This document shows positions 22,309 to 31,224 of a stretch of DNA of 35,277 bases, piece after piece. The notes beneath the pieces were generated by a model. That model saw only the letters and a program-made list of their open reading frames with translations, was not told where the DNA came from and did not search any database. This DNA is from a virus. Position numbers and translations under genes: made by a program. Numbering within the stretch: position 1 is the stretch's first letter; each line of letters begins with the position of its first letter. Location of the stretch: IMG/VR virus record IMGVR_UViG_3300035698_000910, positions 1-35,277 of that record; one strand, given 5' to 3'.

Positions 22309-25300
22309 ATGAAAAACAAAGGTACTTTAAGTTTAAATAGAGAGACTAAAGAAAAGAAAGTTGAACCAAAGAAGGCAAGACTGCCCGATTGGATTGACAA
22401 ACCGTCTCGAGGATTTAGCAGCAAAGATGCTGTTAAGCCTGAGAAGAATACAGAAAGAGATCTGACCGGAGGTGATCGTTCAAGATTCTTCGGTGTAGAT
22501 GAAGATGGAGAAGAACTGAACCCACTGGGTTGGCAGGGTAACTCCATCATAGATACTATAGCAGCTACAACAACTCCTGAGCAAGTGGCCGCTGGCCGTA
22601 TATCTGCTGGAGGGGGGCAAGCAGCTAATGCCTTTATATCTAATGCTAACGAAGCTAAGAAGCTATTGGCATCAGGTATCAATCCAATGTCACTGAAGGA
22701 TAGTTATATACCATCTGAGAAGTTGGCATACATGTCAGCTCACAGTGGATTGGACATAGGTAAAGTATCTAGAGAAGTATCTGCTGGTATGCATGCAGAT
22801 AGTCACGAGATGGACTCTTATGACACAGTGGGACTTAGGCCAAAAGAGCCTGAAGATAAGTACGAGAACGACCACAATAGGAATATGCGTAATGCAGCTT
22901 TTGCGGGTGTAGATGAGAAGCAAGTCCACACCCCTGAAGAACAGATGTTAGCTACCTTTGGCGCTCTGACAATATCAAAAGATAGAGGTAAACAACAAGT
23001 AGACGCTCCTGACTCGGTGTCAATAGGTACTGAAGAACATGCTATACGTAAGTTCGACCTCAAGGTGCAAAGATCTACTTCAGCACTAGAGAAGATTGCT
23101 AATCTGTATCTACCTAAGGCTCTAAGAGGTAGGACTAATCTGGAGAAATCGGATAAGTATAAGAGTGGCACGCCTGAACAAAACCAAGGTAGATTACTTC
23201 GTAACGAAATAATAACTGCACTCGGTAAGATTCTACCAACCACTATTGCAGATACAGGTAAACTAATGGCTGAGAAGCCTGATGGTAAAACACCTTGGTC
23301 ACAAGCATTACCCTCACCAGCACGATTGGGCAAGTTGGTATCTAAGTCTACTGCCAGTCTGTTGGAAGATCCTGTTATAAACAAAGAGAACAGACCTACA
23401 GTAAATGCTAATATAAAGACTATTAAGAGTCTGTTCAACCCGAGTAATGAGGGTGGATTATCCAGAACCAGAAACTCAGATGTGTATGCTGCTAAGTATA
23501 TGTCAGACGAGTTAGCTGCAAGTGGTATGGATGAAAGGCATACTGTACTAAGTCAAGATGCTGATCGTGATCAAGGACATGAATTCAGGGTAACAACTGA
23601 TATACGTGAAGCCATGAGTGAAGGCATGCAGATGCTTGGTATGAATGCTACGGATCTTAAAGACCCTGAGCAGGCAAAGTTACTGAAGACAACCATAGAT
23701 AAAGGTTTGGACAGTGATGCTGCTATGTATGCTAGTGCTAAGGTTACATCTAAGACAGATGCAACCGAGGACATCGATAGAGAGATATCGAAGCAGTTAT
23801 ATAAACAGGAATCAGAAAATAGGTCTACCCTAGCTGCAAGAGAGCAAGAACAGATAATGACTCAGTCAGCTATAAATGCTGAGATGGCTACTAAGCCAGA
23901 AGTGATTAGTCGCAATAGGAAAATAACTGGTTTAAATTCGGATACTATAGACACGAGATTTAATATTGGTAAATCCTACAGCGAGAAGATAACACCTGAA
24001 ACTTCTATGTTCAAGCCTAAGCAAGGTAAAATAGTTTTAGACGAGGCATCTCAGGACAGACGGGATCAGGAGGCTGAGAAGAAAGCCAAGAAGAGACCTA
24101 AGGTAGAGCCTCCAGTCATAGGCGAGCAGATCCATAAGACTCAGAAAAAGAAAGCTGAGCCTGAGCAAGTGGGAACATCTGGTAATACTCCTGAAGAGGC
24201 TCTTGCTAAGTTCAAGAAAGATAATCCCAACATCAGTGGATTTGTAAGTGATGGTAAGGATGAGGTTGGTAAGATAGATGAAGTACAGCATGCTGTATGG
24301 CAGAAAGCCCGTAGAGGCAAACTGACGTCATCTCAAGTCCCTAGTATGGACGGCACAGGTAAACCTGGAGACTCTGATAGGACTATTGCTGGTGTAATAA
24401 AGCAAGGAATAGGTGCTGATACTGGTAAAGAGTTTAAAGGGAATGCTTGGACAGAATCTGGTAACATACTGGAACCCAGAGCTTTAGATTGGTATAAGCG
24501 TACGAAAGATTCTACCACATTTGAAACTGGTATGATCAAGAATAGTGCTCTACCTGGCCAAGCAACTACTCCAGATGCGATTGCAAAAGATGGGAAACGT
24601 ATTGTAGAAGTGAAAAGTAGAGAGTCATTGATTGACCCTACCAACTATCATTCTTCAGAAGCTAAAGCACTGCGTAAATATAATATGCAGATGCAACATC
24701 AGATGCATGTATCTGGCCTTAAAGAAGCTGACTTAGTTCAAGTAAGACGTGGTATCAATACTAACGAACTGTTTGAAGAAGGTGGGCCTGACTCCTCCAA
24801 CTTCCGAGCTGATACCTTCAAGCGTGACGATGAAATAATTAATCGCATGGCTCCGGTATGGGATACGGTAGGTAAAAGCGCGGATAAGATAAGTAAGCTC
24901 AAGCCTAAAGAGCAAGAAAATCTAGCTAAGGCTGTAGAAGAAGGTAACATAGCTTCATTCGAGAAACTTGCTAAGAAGCATGGTCTGACTGAAGTGAGTG
25001 GCTCTGTAGCAGCTGGAATGAAGGCTCCTAAGAAGGGTGGCTCTGGTGGAGGTGGTAATGATATCATCGATACTTGGGGTAGCGCGACTGGGCCAACAAC
25101 AGCTGGCAGTCTTATTAAGTCAGGGTTAGCACGTTCTAGGGGAGGGAGAGCAATAAATGCTGCCACTGCTGTAGCAGGCGCTGCTTGGAAAGGCGCTAGA
25201 GATTTAAACAATGCTAACTTAAAGCTTGGTTTTAGCGCTGCCTCAGCTGGTATGGATACAAGAACCTTTGTAGAACAAAGAGGGGATGTTGCATCCTCAC

Positions 25301-26103
25301 AATACCTATCAGCAGGGCAAGCTGCTCAGGACATTAATTCACTTGGGTTAGCTAAAGGTGGTCTAGGTCTAGGATTTACTGAAGGTGCTGAAAGAATAGT
25401 TGAGGGCTCACGAGGCTTATTGAACTTTCAAGACATAGCAAGTTACGACCCTAAGAATGGCGGGGCTGCTAAACTGCTACAGAAGCTCCAAGACGAAGGG
25501 GCAGCTAGGAACTACTCCAAGGCCCAGATGTCAGCTATAGCTCAACAGACTGGTCTGAACTCTGCGGTAGCTTCTGAGGAGCAAGAGCAAGGGCAGTTAG
25601 AGTTGAATGACGCTTGGGTCAATATGGACAAGAACATTGCTGAACTAACTATATCTGCGGGAACTACGATGGGTCCTGATATAGCTACGATAGGTACCAT
25701 ACTAAACAATGGTCTAGGAGAATTTGGTCTAGACTATAGGAAAGGTGAAACCCCTGAGAACGCTGGTCAAGCAAGTATGAAGCGTATGCAAGAAAAGGGA
25801 TTTGTTGGTGGTGTTTGGGATGAACTCAAAGACATACCCAGAGCTGCAGCCTTCAGTATGGGCTTATCAGATAACGGTAATCGTTATTCTGGCTTGATGA
25901 TAGATGGTGATGAGCCTGAATATAGTCCTGAAGAGTACAAGAAGATGCAAGATCCTACCTATATGGTAAATCAATCGGGCGTAAATAGTACTCAGAAAGT
26001 GACTATAGAAGTCAAAGGTGAGATAGGTGTTGAGGGAAGGTTGGCTCAGAAAATAGCAGTTATGCCTGAAGACGAATCAGATGGCAGACTAAATAAAAAA
26101 TAA
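22309..26103 (+). CDS. Tape measure protein with an embedded PD-(D/E)XK nuclease domain
   Basis: The 1264-residue protein is by far the largest here and follows the chaperone pair, so it is the tape measure protein. Residues 1-650 are charged and mostly helical or disordered, with few hydrophobic stretches. Residues about 655-815 carry a YqaJ/lambda-exonuclease-like nuclease: W664 and RRGKLTSSQ (668-676), GNILEPRALDWY with E722, TTPDAIA with D756, IVEVKSR with E767 and K769, and YNMQMQHQMHVSG (791-803). A GGSGGGG linker (910-916) leads to an Ala/Gly-rich helical C-terminus (RAINAATAVAGAAWKG) that ends in a beta segment VTIEVKGEIGVEGRL, typical of tape measure ends. No lysozyme or peptidase motif is seen. 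No convincing membrane span is visible. Confidence 0.85.
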   Translation: MKNKGTLSLNRETKEKKVEPKKARLPDWIDKPSRGFSSKDAVKPEKNTERDLTGGDRSRFFGVDEDGEELNPLGWQGNSIIDTIAATTTPEQVAAGRISAGGGQAANAFISNANEAKKLLASGINPMSLKDSYIPSEKLAYMSAHSGLDIGKVSREVSAGMHADSHEMDSYDTVGLRPKEPEDKYENDHNRNMRNAAFAGVDEKQVHTPEEQMLATFGALTISKDRGKQQVDAPDSVSIGTEEHAIRKFDLKVQRSTSALEKIANLYLPKALRGRTNLEKSDKYKSGTPEQNQGRLLRNEIITALGKILPTTIADTGKLMAEKPDGKTPWSQALPSPARLGKLVSKSTASLLEDPVINKENRPTVNANIKTIKSLFNPSNEGGLSRTRNSDVYAAKYMSDELAASGMDERHTVLSQDADRDQGHEFRVTTDIREAMSEGMQMLGMNATDLKDPEQAKLLKTTIDKGLDSDAAMYASAKVTSKTDATEDIDREISKQLYKQESENRSTLAAREQEQIMTQSAINAEMATKPEVISRNRKITGLNSDTIDTRFNIGKSYSEKITPETSMFKPKQGKIVLDEASQDRRDQEAEKKAKKRPKVEPPVIGEQIHKTQKKKAEPEQVGTSGNTPEEALAKFKKDNPNISGFVSDGKDEVGKIDEVQHAVWQKARRGKLTSSQVPSMDGTGKPGDSDRTIAGVIKQGIGADTGKEFKGNAWTESGNILEPRALDWYKRTKDSTTFETGMIKNSALPGQATTPDAIAKDGKRIVEVKSRESLIDPTNYHSSEAKALRKYNMQMQHQMHVSGLKEADLVQVRRGINTNELFEEGGPDSSNFRADTFKRDDEIINRMAPVWDTVGKSADKISKLKPKEQENLAKAVEEGNIASFEKLAKKHGLTEVSGSVAAGMKAPKKGGSGGGGNDIIDTWGSATGPTTAGSLIKSGLARSRGGRAINAATAVAGAAWKGARDLNNANLKLGFSAASAGMDTRTFVEQRGDVASSQYLSAGQAAQDINSLGLAKGGLGLGFTEGAERIVEGSRGLLNFQDIASYDPKNGGAAKLLQKLQDEGAARNYSKAQMSAIAQQTGLNSAVASEEQEQGQLELNDAWVNMDKNIAELTISAGTTMGPDIATIGTILNNGLGEFGLDYRKGETPENAGQASMKRMQEKGFVGGVWDELKDIPRAAAFSMGLSDNGNRYSGLMIDGDEPEYSPEEYKKMQDPTYMVNQSGVNSTQKVTIEVKGEIGVEGRLAQKIAVMPEDESDGRLNKK
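24280..24753 (+). other. YqaJ-like PD-(D/E)XK nuclease domain inside the tape measure gene
   Basis: This is the DNA for residues about 658-815 of the tape measure protein. All expected catalytic positions of the lambda-exonuclease/YqaJ fold are present and spaced normally: early Arg/Ser motif (RRGKLTSS), Glu722 in G-N-I-L-E-P-R-A, Asp756 in TPDA, E767-V-K769, and a Gln-rich helix YNMQMQHQM. The reading frame is continuous into and out of the domain. In known enzymes of this fold these residues bind Mg2+ and cut DNA, usually as a 5'-3' exonuclease toroid. The domain call is made by eye from the motifs. Confidence 0.82.
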
Positions 26104-26112
26104 GAGGAATTT

Positions 26113-27165
26113 ATGTATAAGCGTTTTATAAGACTTGAAGCGACTGACTTCGAAACTGGTGATGCTATATTCACTACCGAAGAGCATAGAGTATCTTTCG
26201 AATTGGATATTGGTCTGACTCAAGGTATTGCAAGAGGCAAGGTAACAATATATAATTTAGCACCCGATGAATCTAAGAAGCTAACTCGAGGTGACCTGAA
26301 ACCAGGTAGCTCGGGTAAGGCTGATAGTAACAAAGAGCTAAAGAAGGTTAGGATAAGATTATACACAGGTTACGTGGATGAGATTAGAGATGAAGGATTA
26401 GATCCTCAACTTATACTAGAGGGGTTTGTAATGAGCGCCACTGTGTTGAAGAGGATACCTGAAAACTTAACCTTCCTATATGTCATTGCCTTCGGGAGTA
26501 ACTTACTTATTAATAAGTTTGAAGCTTTCGATACTCCAGGAAAAGACTCTGAAGATCCTAAGATGACGTTGAGACAAGTCATAACAAAAATATGTGTGGG
26601 TGCTGGTTACCTAGAAGGTGCAATAGACTTCAAGTCTGTACCCGACGTATTAATGGATCAAGAGTTGATAGGTAAATCTTTCAACAATCCTGATAAGGGT
26701 ATGTTTAAAGCACTGAATGAGTTGGGTGAAATTTATACGTTCACTTGGGGTGTAAGAGCTAACGGTGTAGGTATATATCCGCTGTTGAAAGATAGTGCTA
26801 TAGACTCTACAGAGTATAACTACCTTCAGGAGAACGGGGAAAGGCGTAAGATAAATCCAGTTAGGGTTAAAGGACAACCTATAGCTGGTATATCCACTCT
26901 AGAAATAGAGCATGTGCTTGATTCCTCTTTGTTTCCAGGAGTCGTATTGGATGTTAATGAGTTAGAAGATATAATTGACTATACTCATTTAGATAGATCA
27001 ATATTTTTCTCTGATGATGTTGCACTATATGCAGCCCGAAAATTCTATATGATAAAAAGGGTAGTACATAGGGGTGACACCCATGGAGCTAATTGGACTT
27101 CGACGTTAGCGTGCGGGCTACCTTCGTCAGGTATAACAGGAAATGAGGAGATAGGCGATGGCTAA
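26113..27165 (+). CDS. Baseplate hub protein (gp27-like)
   Basis: The 350-residue protein starts with a beta domain containing LTQGIARGKVTIYNLAPDES, the pattern at the beginning of many hub proteins (RVTIYNL), followed by a second barrel with ILEGFVMSATVLKRIPENLT and LRQVITKICVGAGYLEG. It ends with FYMIKRVVHRGDTHGANWTS, also common in hub proteins of this module. It should form the trimeric or hexameric platform between the tube end and the spike. AGAGGAA lies six bases before ATG. It overlaps the next gene by eight bases. Confidence 0.78.
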   Translation: MYKRFIRLEATDFETGDAIFTTEEHRVSFELDIGLTQGIARGKVTIYNLAPDESKKLTRGDLKPGSSGKADSNKELKKVRIRLYTGYVDEIRDEGLDPQLILEGFVMSATVLKRIPENLTFLYVIAFGSNLLINKFEAFDTPGKDSEDPKMTLRQVITKICVGAGYLEGAIDFKSVPDVLMDQELIGKSFNNPDKGMFKALNELGEIYTFTWGVRANGVGIYPLLKDSAIDSTEYNYLQENGERRKINPVRVKGQPIAGISTLEIEHVLDSSLFPGVVLDVNELEDIIDYTHLDRSIFFSDDVALYAARKFYMIKRVVHRGDTHGANWTSTLACGLPSSGITGNEEIGDG

Positions 27166-27808
27166 ATTAAATGAATGTTTGATAGCTTGGGAAGATGATG
27201 ATAAGAACTGGCATGCAATGGCTTTTGATGGTGTAAGAGTTGAATCTCATGCTGGGGAAAATATAGTTACTTCATACCCTGTATCTAAAGGATTTAAAGT
27301 GAGCGAGCATACTATAAGACAGAATGCTAAAATTACTTTAGAGACTGTTACTTCTAATATAAGTATGCCTGTGGCAACTATACGACAAAGTTACGAAGCT
27401 GCTATTAAAGGGTTAACAAGTAGGGCAAGGTCACTTGGACTAGCTGACTCTGCTACCACTCTTGATAGGGTTGAACGTTGGGGAAGATTGGCTTACGAGT
27501 CTACATCGACTGAAGGGCCAGTCTCCCTACAAAAAGTAAACTCAACCTTCGATAAGATAAAGGAGTTAACTAGAACTGGAACTCTGGTACATGTGCTATC
27601 AATAAGAGGTTCGTATTTTAATTGCGTGATAAGGAGTTATAATACAGCGTCAGAGGTTTCTAATTCTTATAGCATGTTCGCAACACTACAGCTGGAAGAA
27701 TTGGTGACAATAAGGAATGTCCCTACTGGTACTATATTGACTGCACCTATAGATACCGATGGTGAGTCAGTCTACGAAGATTTAAACCCATTGGAGTTGC
27801 TAGCATAA
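27158..27808 (+). CDS. Baseplate protein, Dit-like
   Basis: The 216-residue protein contains KGFKVSEHTIRQNAKITLET, a linker, then TLDRVERWGRLAY, STFDKIKELTRTGTLVHVLS and IRGSYFNCVIRSYN, ending in LEELVTIRN. This resembles small distal-tail/Dit-like baseplate proteins of myophages that bind the tube end. AGGCG precedes ATG. Its stop overlaps the next start (TAATG). Function inferred from order and this pattern. Confidence 0.65.
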   Translation: MAKLNECLIAWEDDDKNWHAMAFDGVRVESHAGENIVTSYPVSKGFKVSEHTIRQNAKITLETVTSNISMPVATIRQSYEAAIKGLTSRARSLGLADSATTLDRVERWGRLAYESTSTEGPVSLQKVNSTFDKIKELTRTGTLVHVLSIRGSYFNCVIRSYNTASEVSNSYSMFATLQLEELVTIRNVPTGTILTAPIDTDGESVYEDLNPLELLA

Positions 27809-28158
27809 TGGCTACTAAAGAAGAGTTCCTATTGGAATCCCACAAGCAAATATCATTCAACGAGAAGTATGGAGTAGCTTTTGTATATGAAGATATTGAC
27901 TATACAGTCGGTAAAGTAATATATAATGAAGTAGCAGATGCTTTAGTTATGTCATTTAAGTGGAGTAGTGGTGATGAGGTGGAGGAAGCCCACGGTATAG
28001 TTATACAGACTGGTGTAAATATGATACAGCAGCTGTCAACCAAACTACCCTCACTAGTAGCAGTCAACAAGAACAAACGTGGTCAGAATATAACTGACAT
28101 AGAAGACCTAGCTTTATATATTATAGTTAACTTCGATACTTACTTTAAGGGAGGCTAA
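27808..28158 (+). CDS. Small baseplate protein (116 aa)
   Basis: A 116-residue protein between the Dit-like and spike genes, with an N-terminal FLLESHKQISFNEKYGVAFV segment, a beta-rich middle and NITDIEDLALYIIVNFDTYF at the end. Position matches the small plug or hub-adaptor proteins of simple contractile baseplates. No catalytic motif. AGGAGA-like site is absent; translation probably depends on coupling to the upstream stop. I do not firmly recognise the family. Confidence 0.6.
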   Translation: MATKEEFLLESHKQISFNEKYGVAFVYEDIDYTVGKVIYNEVADALVMSFKWSSGDEVEEAHGIVIQTGVNMIQQLSTKLPSLVAVNKNKRGQNITDIEDLALYIIVNFDTYFKGG

Positions 28159-28159
28159 A

Positions 28160-29104
28160 ATGCCACATGAAATGAATACAAGTATGGTAGGGGAGATAGT
28201 GGAATTCTTCCCAGAAACACAAACAGCCACAATCAATCTACACATGCAGAGTATTGTTTCAACAGAGAAATCTAATTATAACTCAGTCGAGTTATCAAAT
28301 CTGATTGATGTGGTATGTATATTCCCTAAGGTGGGTAACTTCAGTATAACTACACCTGTGCAGGTGGGTGATCAATGTCTAGTATTCTTTATGGGTAGAG
28401 GTATTGAGCACTGGTTATACAGAAACGAAAAGAGGTATTCAGTTGAAGATGGGCGACCAGAACCAGCATCTAGATACAGATTTAATGTAGATGATGCTAT
28501 AGCATTGGTAGGGGTGAGCAGTATGCTAGACCCTATAAAGGTGTTCTCTCCGGATTATTTAGAGATAAGAAACTCAGATGACACACAGAGAGTAACATTA
28601 AAACCTACTGGTGAGATAGAAATAAACACATCAGACTTCGACGAAAGCGAGACGCCAAAGATACTTTCAAGGTCACAGATAGTTATGACTAAGGAAGGAG
28701 TGGCTACTCACGATACTATTAAGTATGATGGTGCGGAGGCTGTGGAATCCTCTTCAACGACGACGATGGATAATCTTGGTAACATGACTCTAGATAGTCT
28801 TGTAAGTGGTACAAATCAAACTATTCAAATAAATGTCGCCAAGGATATTATATCCACAACTGGTAGCAGTGTACTTACTATGAAACACGATGGGACAGTT
28901 AATCTGGACTGTAGTGTGGCTTTGAATGTATCAACACCACTAGCAACATTCGACACCGATGTAAGAGTCGATGGTAATGTTACTATAGGTGGGGATATGT
29001 CTACAGATAGTAAAGGGTCTTACAACGATCATGTGCATCCGAAAGGAAGCTACATTGATGCTGAAAGTAGACCACTCAAATCAGGCGACTCTGGAGCAAT
29101 ATAG
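28160..29104 (+). CDS. Baseplate central spike (gp138/gpV-like)
   Basis: The 314-residue protein has an OB-fold N-terminus (TATINLHMQ; TPVQVGDQCLVFFMGRGIEHW) as in gp138/gpV-type spike proteins, a middle with repeated short beta strands suited to a triple-stranded beta-helix, and a C-terminal VDGNVTIGGDMSTD followed by DHVHPKGSYI. The HxH in DHVHP is the kind of motif that binds an iron ion at the tip of known phage spikes. The tip pierces the outer membrane. GGGAGG precedes ATG. Confidence 0.85.
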   Translation: MPHEMNTSMVGEIVEFFPETQTATINLHMQSIVSTEKSNYNSVELSNLIDVVCIFPKVGNFSITTPVQVGDQCLVFFMGRGIEHWLYRNEKRYSVEDGRPEPASRYRFNVDDAIALVGVSSMLDPIKVFSPDYLEIRNSDDTQRVTLKPTGEIEINTSDFDESETPKILSRSQIVMTKEGVATHDTIKYDGAEAVESSSTTTMDNLGNMTLDSLVSGTNQTIQINVAKDIISTTGSSVLTMKHDGTVNLDCSVALNVSTPLATFDTDVRVDGNVTIGGDMSTDSKGSYNDHVHPKGSYIDAESRPLKSGDSGAI

Positions 29105-29473
29105 ATGTCAAATTTAAAATTAGATTCTACCCACGATATAATAATAGGTCGTGGAGCTACTAGAGTTGATGGCGATAGCGATGAGTTCATCGTACAACAA
29201 GTGAAGTCTAGATTGCTATTTATGCTAGGTACATGGGAACTTGATGAGTCATTAGGATTACCTTGGAGTGGCGAATTACTGGTAAAGGATGCTGATAGTG
29301 CTCTATACCAAAGTCTAGTAAGACAGACAATACTCGATACAAAGGGTGTTGCACTAGTTGGATCGTTAGACTTTAATGTGGTAGGTAGAGAGATGATTAT
29401 AAGCTTTACCGCCACCACTGAGAATGGTGTAACAATACAATCGGAGGCCTCGAATGTCGGGAGTTACCAATAG
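29105..29473 (+). CDS. Baseplate wedge protein (gp25/gpW-like)
   Basis: The 122-residue protein matches the small gp25/DUF2634 wedge family: DIIIGRGATRVDGDSDEFIVQQ, VKSRLLFMLGTWELDESLGLPW, and a late LDFNVVGREMIISF. Such proteins join the baseplate wedge to the sheath. GGAG lies nine bases before ATG. It overlaps the gpJ-like gene by 20 bases. Confidence 0.85.
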   Translation: MSNLKLDSTHDIIIGRGATRVDGDSDEFIVQQVKSRLLFMLGTWELDESLGLPWSGELLVKDADSALYQSLVRQTILDTKGVALVGSLDFNVVGREMIISFTATTENGVTIQSEASNVGSYQ

Positions 29474-30596
29474 CGGGTTTGAGGCTATTACTAGGGATGA
29501 ACTAGTAGTCCTCTTGAACGCAAGAATGAAGAACGAATTCGGGGAGATATTTGATGTCTCACCTGAAAGCCCTGATGGGCAAATGATAGGTATAATGGCA
29601 GACTTCATGGCAACCCAATGGATAATGGCTACTGATGTTTTCAATAGTTATAATCCCGCCGTAACAGCTGGAATACCCTTGGACAATGCAGTAAGACTGA
29701 ATGGTATAACACGGACTATAGATAAGCCTACAAGTGTATTGGTAAGCCTGTCAGCATCTAATAATGCTTTTGACGGAACTATTATACCAGCAGGGTCAAT
29801 AGTCGGAACCATAGACGGTCTTGAGTTTACAACTAATACTACGGTGACACTGCCAAGTGATGTAAACGTTACAAGCTTGACTCTAGGTGCTATTACTATA
29901 GGGCCCAACGAAATTACTGAGATAATTACAGTGATACCTGGATGGGATGAAGTTGAAAATACTGTAGCTGGTACGACAGGGGTTGTCAGAGAAACAGATA
30001 CTCAGTTGAGAGCTAGACGTGAACGTTCAGTTGTTAGAACTGGGTCTGATACTCAGGAGGCAATTGCTTCCGCCATAGGTGAATTAGATATACTATCTGT
30101 ATTGGTAGTGGATAATGATACCAATGGGGTTGTTGATGGAATACCTGCTAACTCGTTCCATACTATAGTAGATGGTGCTACAGACATTGAGGTGGCCACA
30201 CAGATACTATTGGTGAAGCCTATTGGTATACCATCCTTTGGTGGGGTTACTGTAGTGTTAAAAGACTCCCAAGGTGTAGATAAGAATATAAGTTTCTCTA
30301 GACCTACGGACACACCTATAAAGGTAGAAGTGACCATAACTAAAGGGGTGAATGCTCCGACTGATGGTGACAACTTAGTAGGGTTGGCTGTGAAGGGATT
30401 CATTGATGCTTTCAATATGGGTGATGATGTTACATGGTCTAGGCTTTTTACACCTGCTAACTCCATACCTAATATCGATGCTACTAATATACGCATAGCT
30501 TTTGAAGCAAATGCATTTGGTGAGGTATCCTTAGAGGTAGGTACTACAGAGAAAGTAAGTCTTTCTATTGCAAACATTACCATAATAGAGGTTTAA
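29454..30596 (+). CDS. Baseplate J-like wedge protein
   Basis: The 380-residue protein fits the gpJ/baseplate J family: ITRDELVVLLNARMKNEFG, SPESPDGQMIGIMADFM, IPLDNAVRLNGITR, IIPAGSIVGTIDGLEFTTN, GWDEVENTVAGTTGVVRETD followed by RARRERSV, then the helical SDTQEAIASAIGELDILSV. The C-terminal part VEVTITKGVNAPTDG and WSRLFTPANSIPNI ends the usual fold. Six wedges of this family form the baseplate. GGAGG precedes ATG, which lies inside the gp25-like gene. Confidence 0.92.
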   Translation: MSGVTNSGFEAITRDELVVLLNARMKNEFGEIFDVSPESPDGQMIGIMADFMATQWIMATDVFNSYNPAVTAGIPLDNAVRLNGITRTIDKPTSVLVSLSASNNAFDGTIIPAGSIVGTIDGLEFTTNTTVTLPSDVNVTSLTLGAITIGPNEITEIITVIPGWDEVENTVAGTTGVVRETDTQLRARRERSVVRTGSDTQEAIASAIGELDILSVLVVDNDTNGVVDGIPANSFHTIVDGATDIEVATQILLVKPIGIPSFGGVTVVLKDSQGVDKNISFSRPTDTPIKVEVTITKGVNAPTDGDNLVGLAVKGFIDAFNMGDDVTWSRLFTPANSIPNIDATNIRIAFEANAFGEVSLEVGTTEKVSLSIANITIIEV

Positions 30597-30597
30597 A

Positions 30598-31209
30598 ATG
30601 GCTATTCAAAGACCACTAACTAAACTACCACTATTGTTGGTACCTGAATATAGGGACTCTACTAACTTCAAACTATATCTATCGATATTCGGAGAGCAAC
30701 AAGAAGAGATTCATATTGCTCTTGAAGACTCTAAGACTAAGAGGTATTTAGCCAATGCGGAAGGTTCGCAACTAGATACCATTGGTTATATTGTGGGTTT
30801 AGAGAGAGGTATATTCCCTACTATAAATGCAGAGTACTTTGGATTCTTCCTTTCAATAGGTGGCGAAACTTTCGGTACTACCAGTGATGCAAATCAGGGT
30901 GGTATCTTTAGGTCTTTGACAGACATAGAAATTAAGTATGTACTACTAGATGACGAAAGTTACAGAAGACATATTGAGGCTAAGATTGTAAAGAATCACA
31001 AGAGGCTGACTGTTGAAAACATAATAGCTATAGTCCAGAAGATATCAAATGAAAATGAGGTACATATAACGGAAGGTGATAAAACCTTCTTAGTGCATAT
31101 ACCTAAATTCCTTGATGGGGATCAGAAGCTACTGCTATCTGAAGAAGGACTTATACCGAAACCATTAGGTGTAGAAATAACATTTTCAGATCTATCTGGA
31201 ATATTCTAA
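30598..31209 (+). CDS. Baseplate/tail protein (DUF2612 family, gpI-like position)
   Basis: The 203-residue protein begins TKLPLLLVPEYRDSTNFKL and contains LANAEGSQLDTIGYIVGLER and DDESYRRHIEAKIVKNHKRL with TVENIIAIVQKI, the DUF2612 pattern. These proteins follow baseplate J and connect the wedge to fibres, as P2 gpI does. The start is one base after the J stop. Confidence 0.85.
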   Translation: MAIQRPLTKLPLLLVPEYRDSTNFKLYLSIFGEQQEEIHIALEDSKTKRYLANAEGSQLDTIGYIVGLERGIFPTINAEYFGFFLSIGGETFGTTSDANQGGIFRSLTDIEIKYVLLDDESYRRHIEAKIVKNHKRLTVENIIAIVQKISNENEVHITEGDKTFLVHIPKFLDGDQKLLLSEEGLIPKPLGVEITFSDLSGIF

Positions 31210-31224
31210 TAATTAGGACAGACA

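Noticed and set aside
22611-22616. G6 run in the tape measure gene as another frameshift
   Set aside because: The frame continues normally on both sides (SAGGGQAANAF), so the length as given is consistent. The same holds for the G6 run near 33677.
22818-23438. 206-codon minus-strand frame inside the tape measure gene
   Set aside because: Hydrophobic, low-complexity shadow of a long + strand gene; no ribosome-binding site and no recognisable domain.
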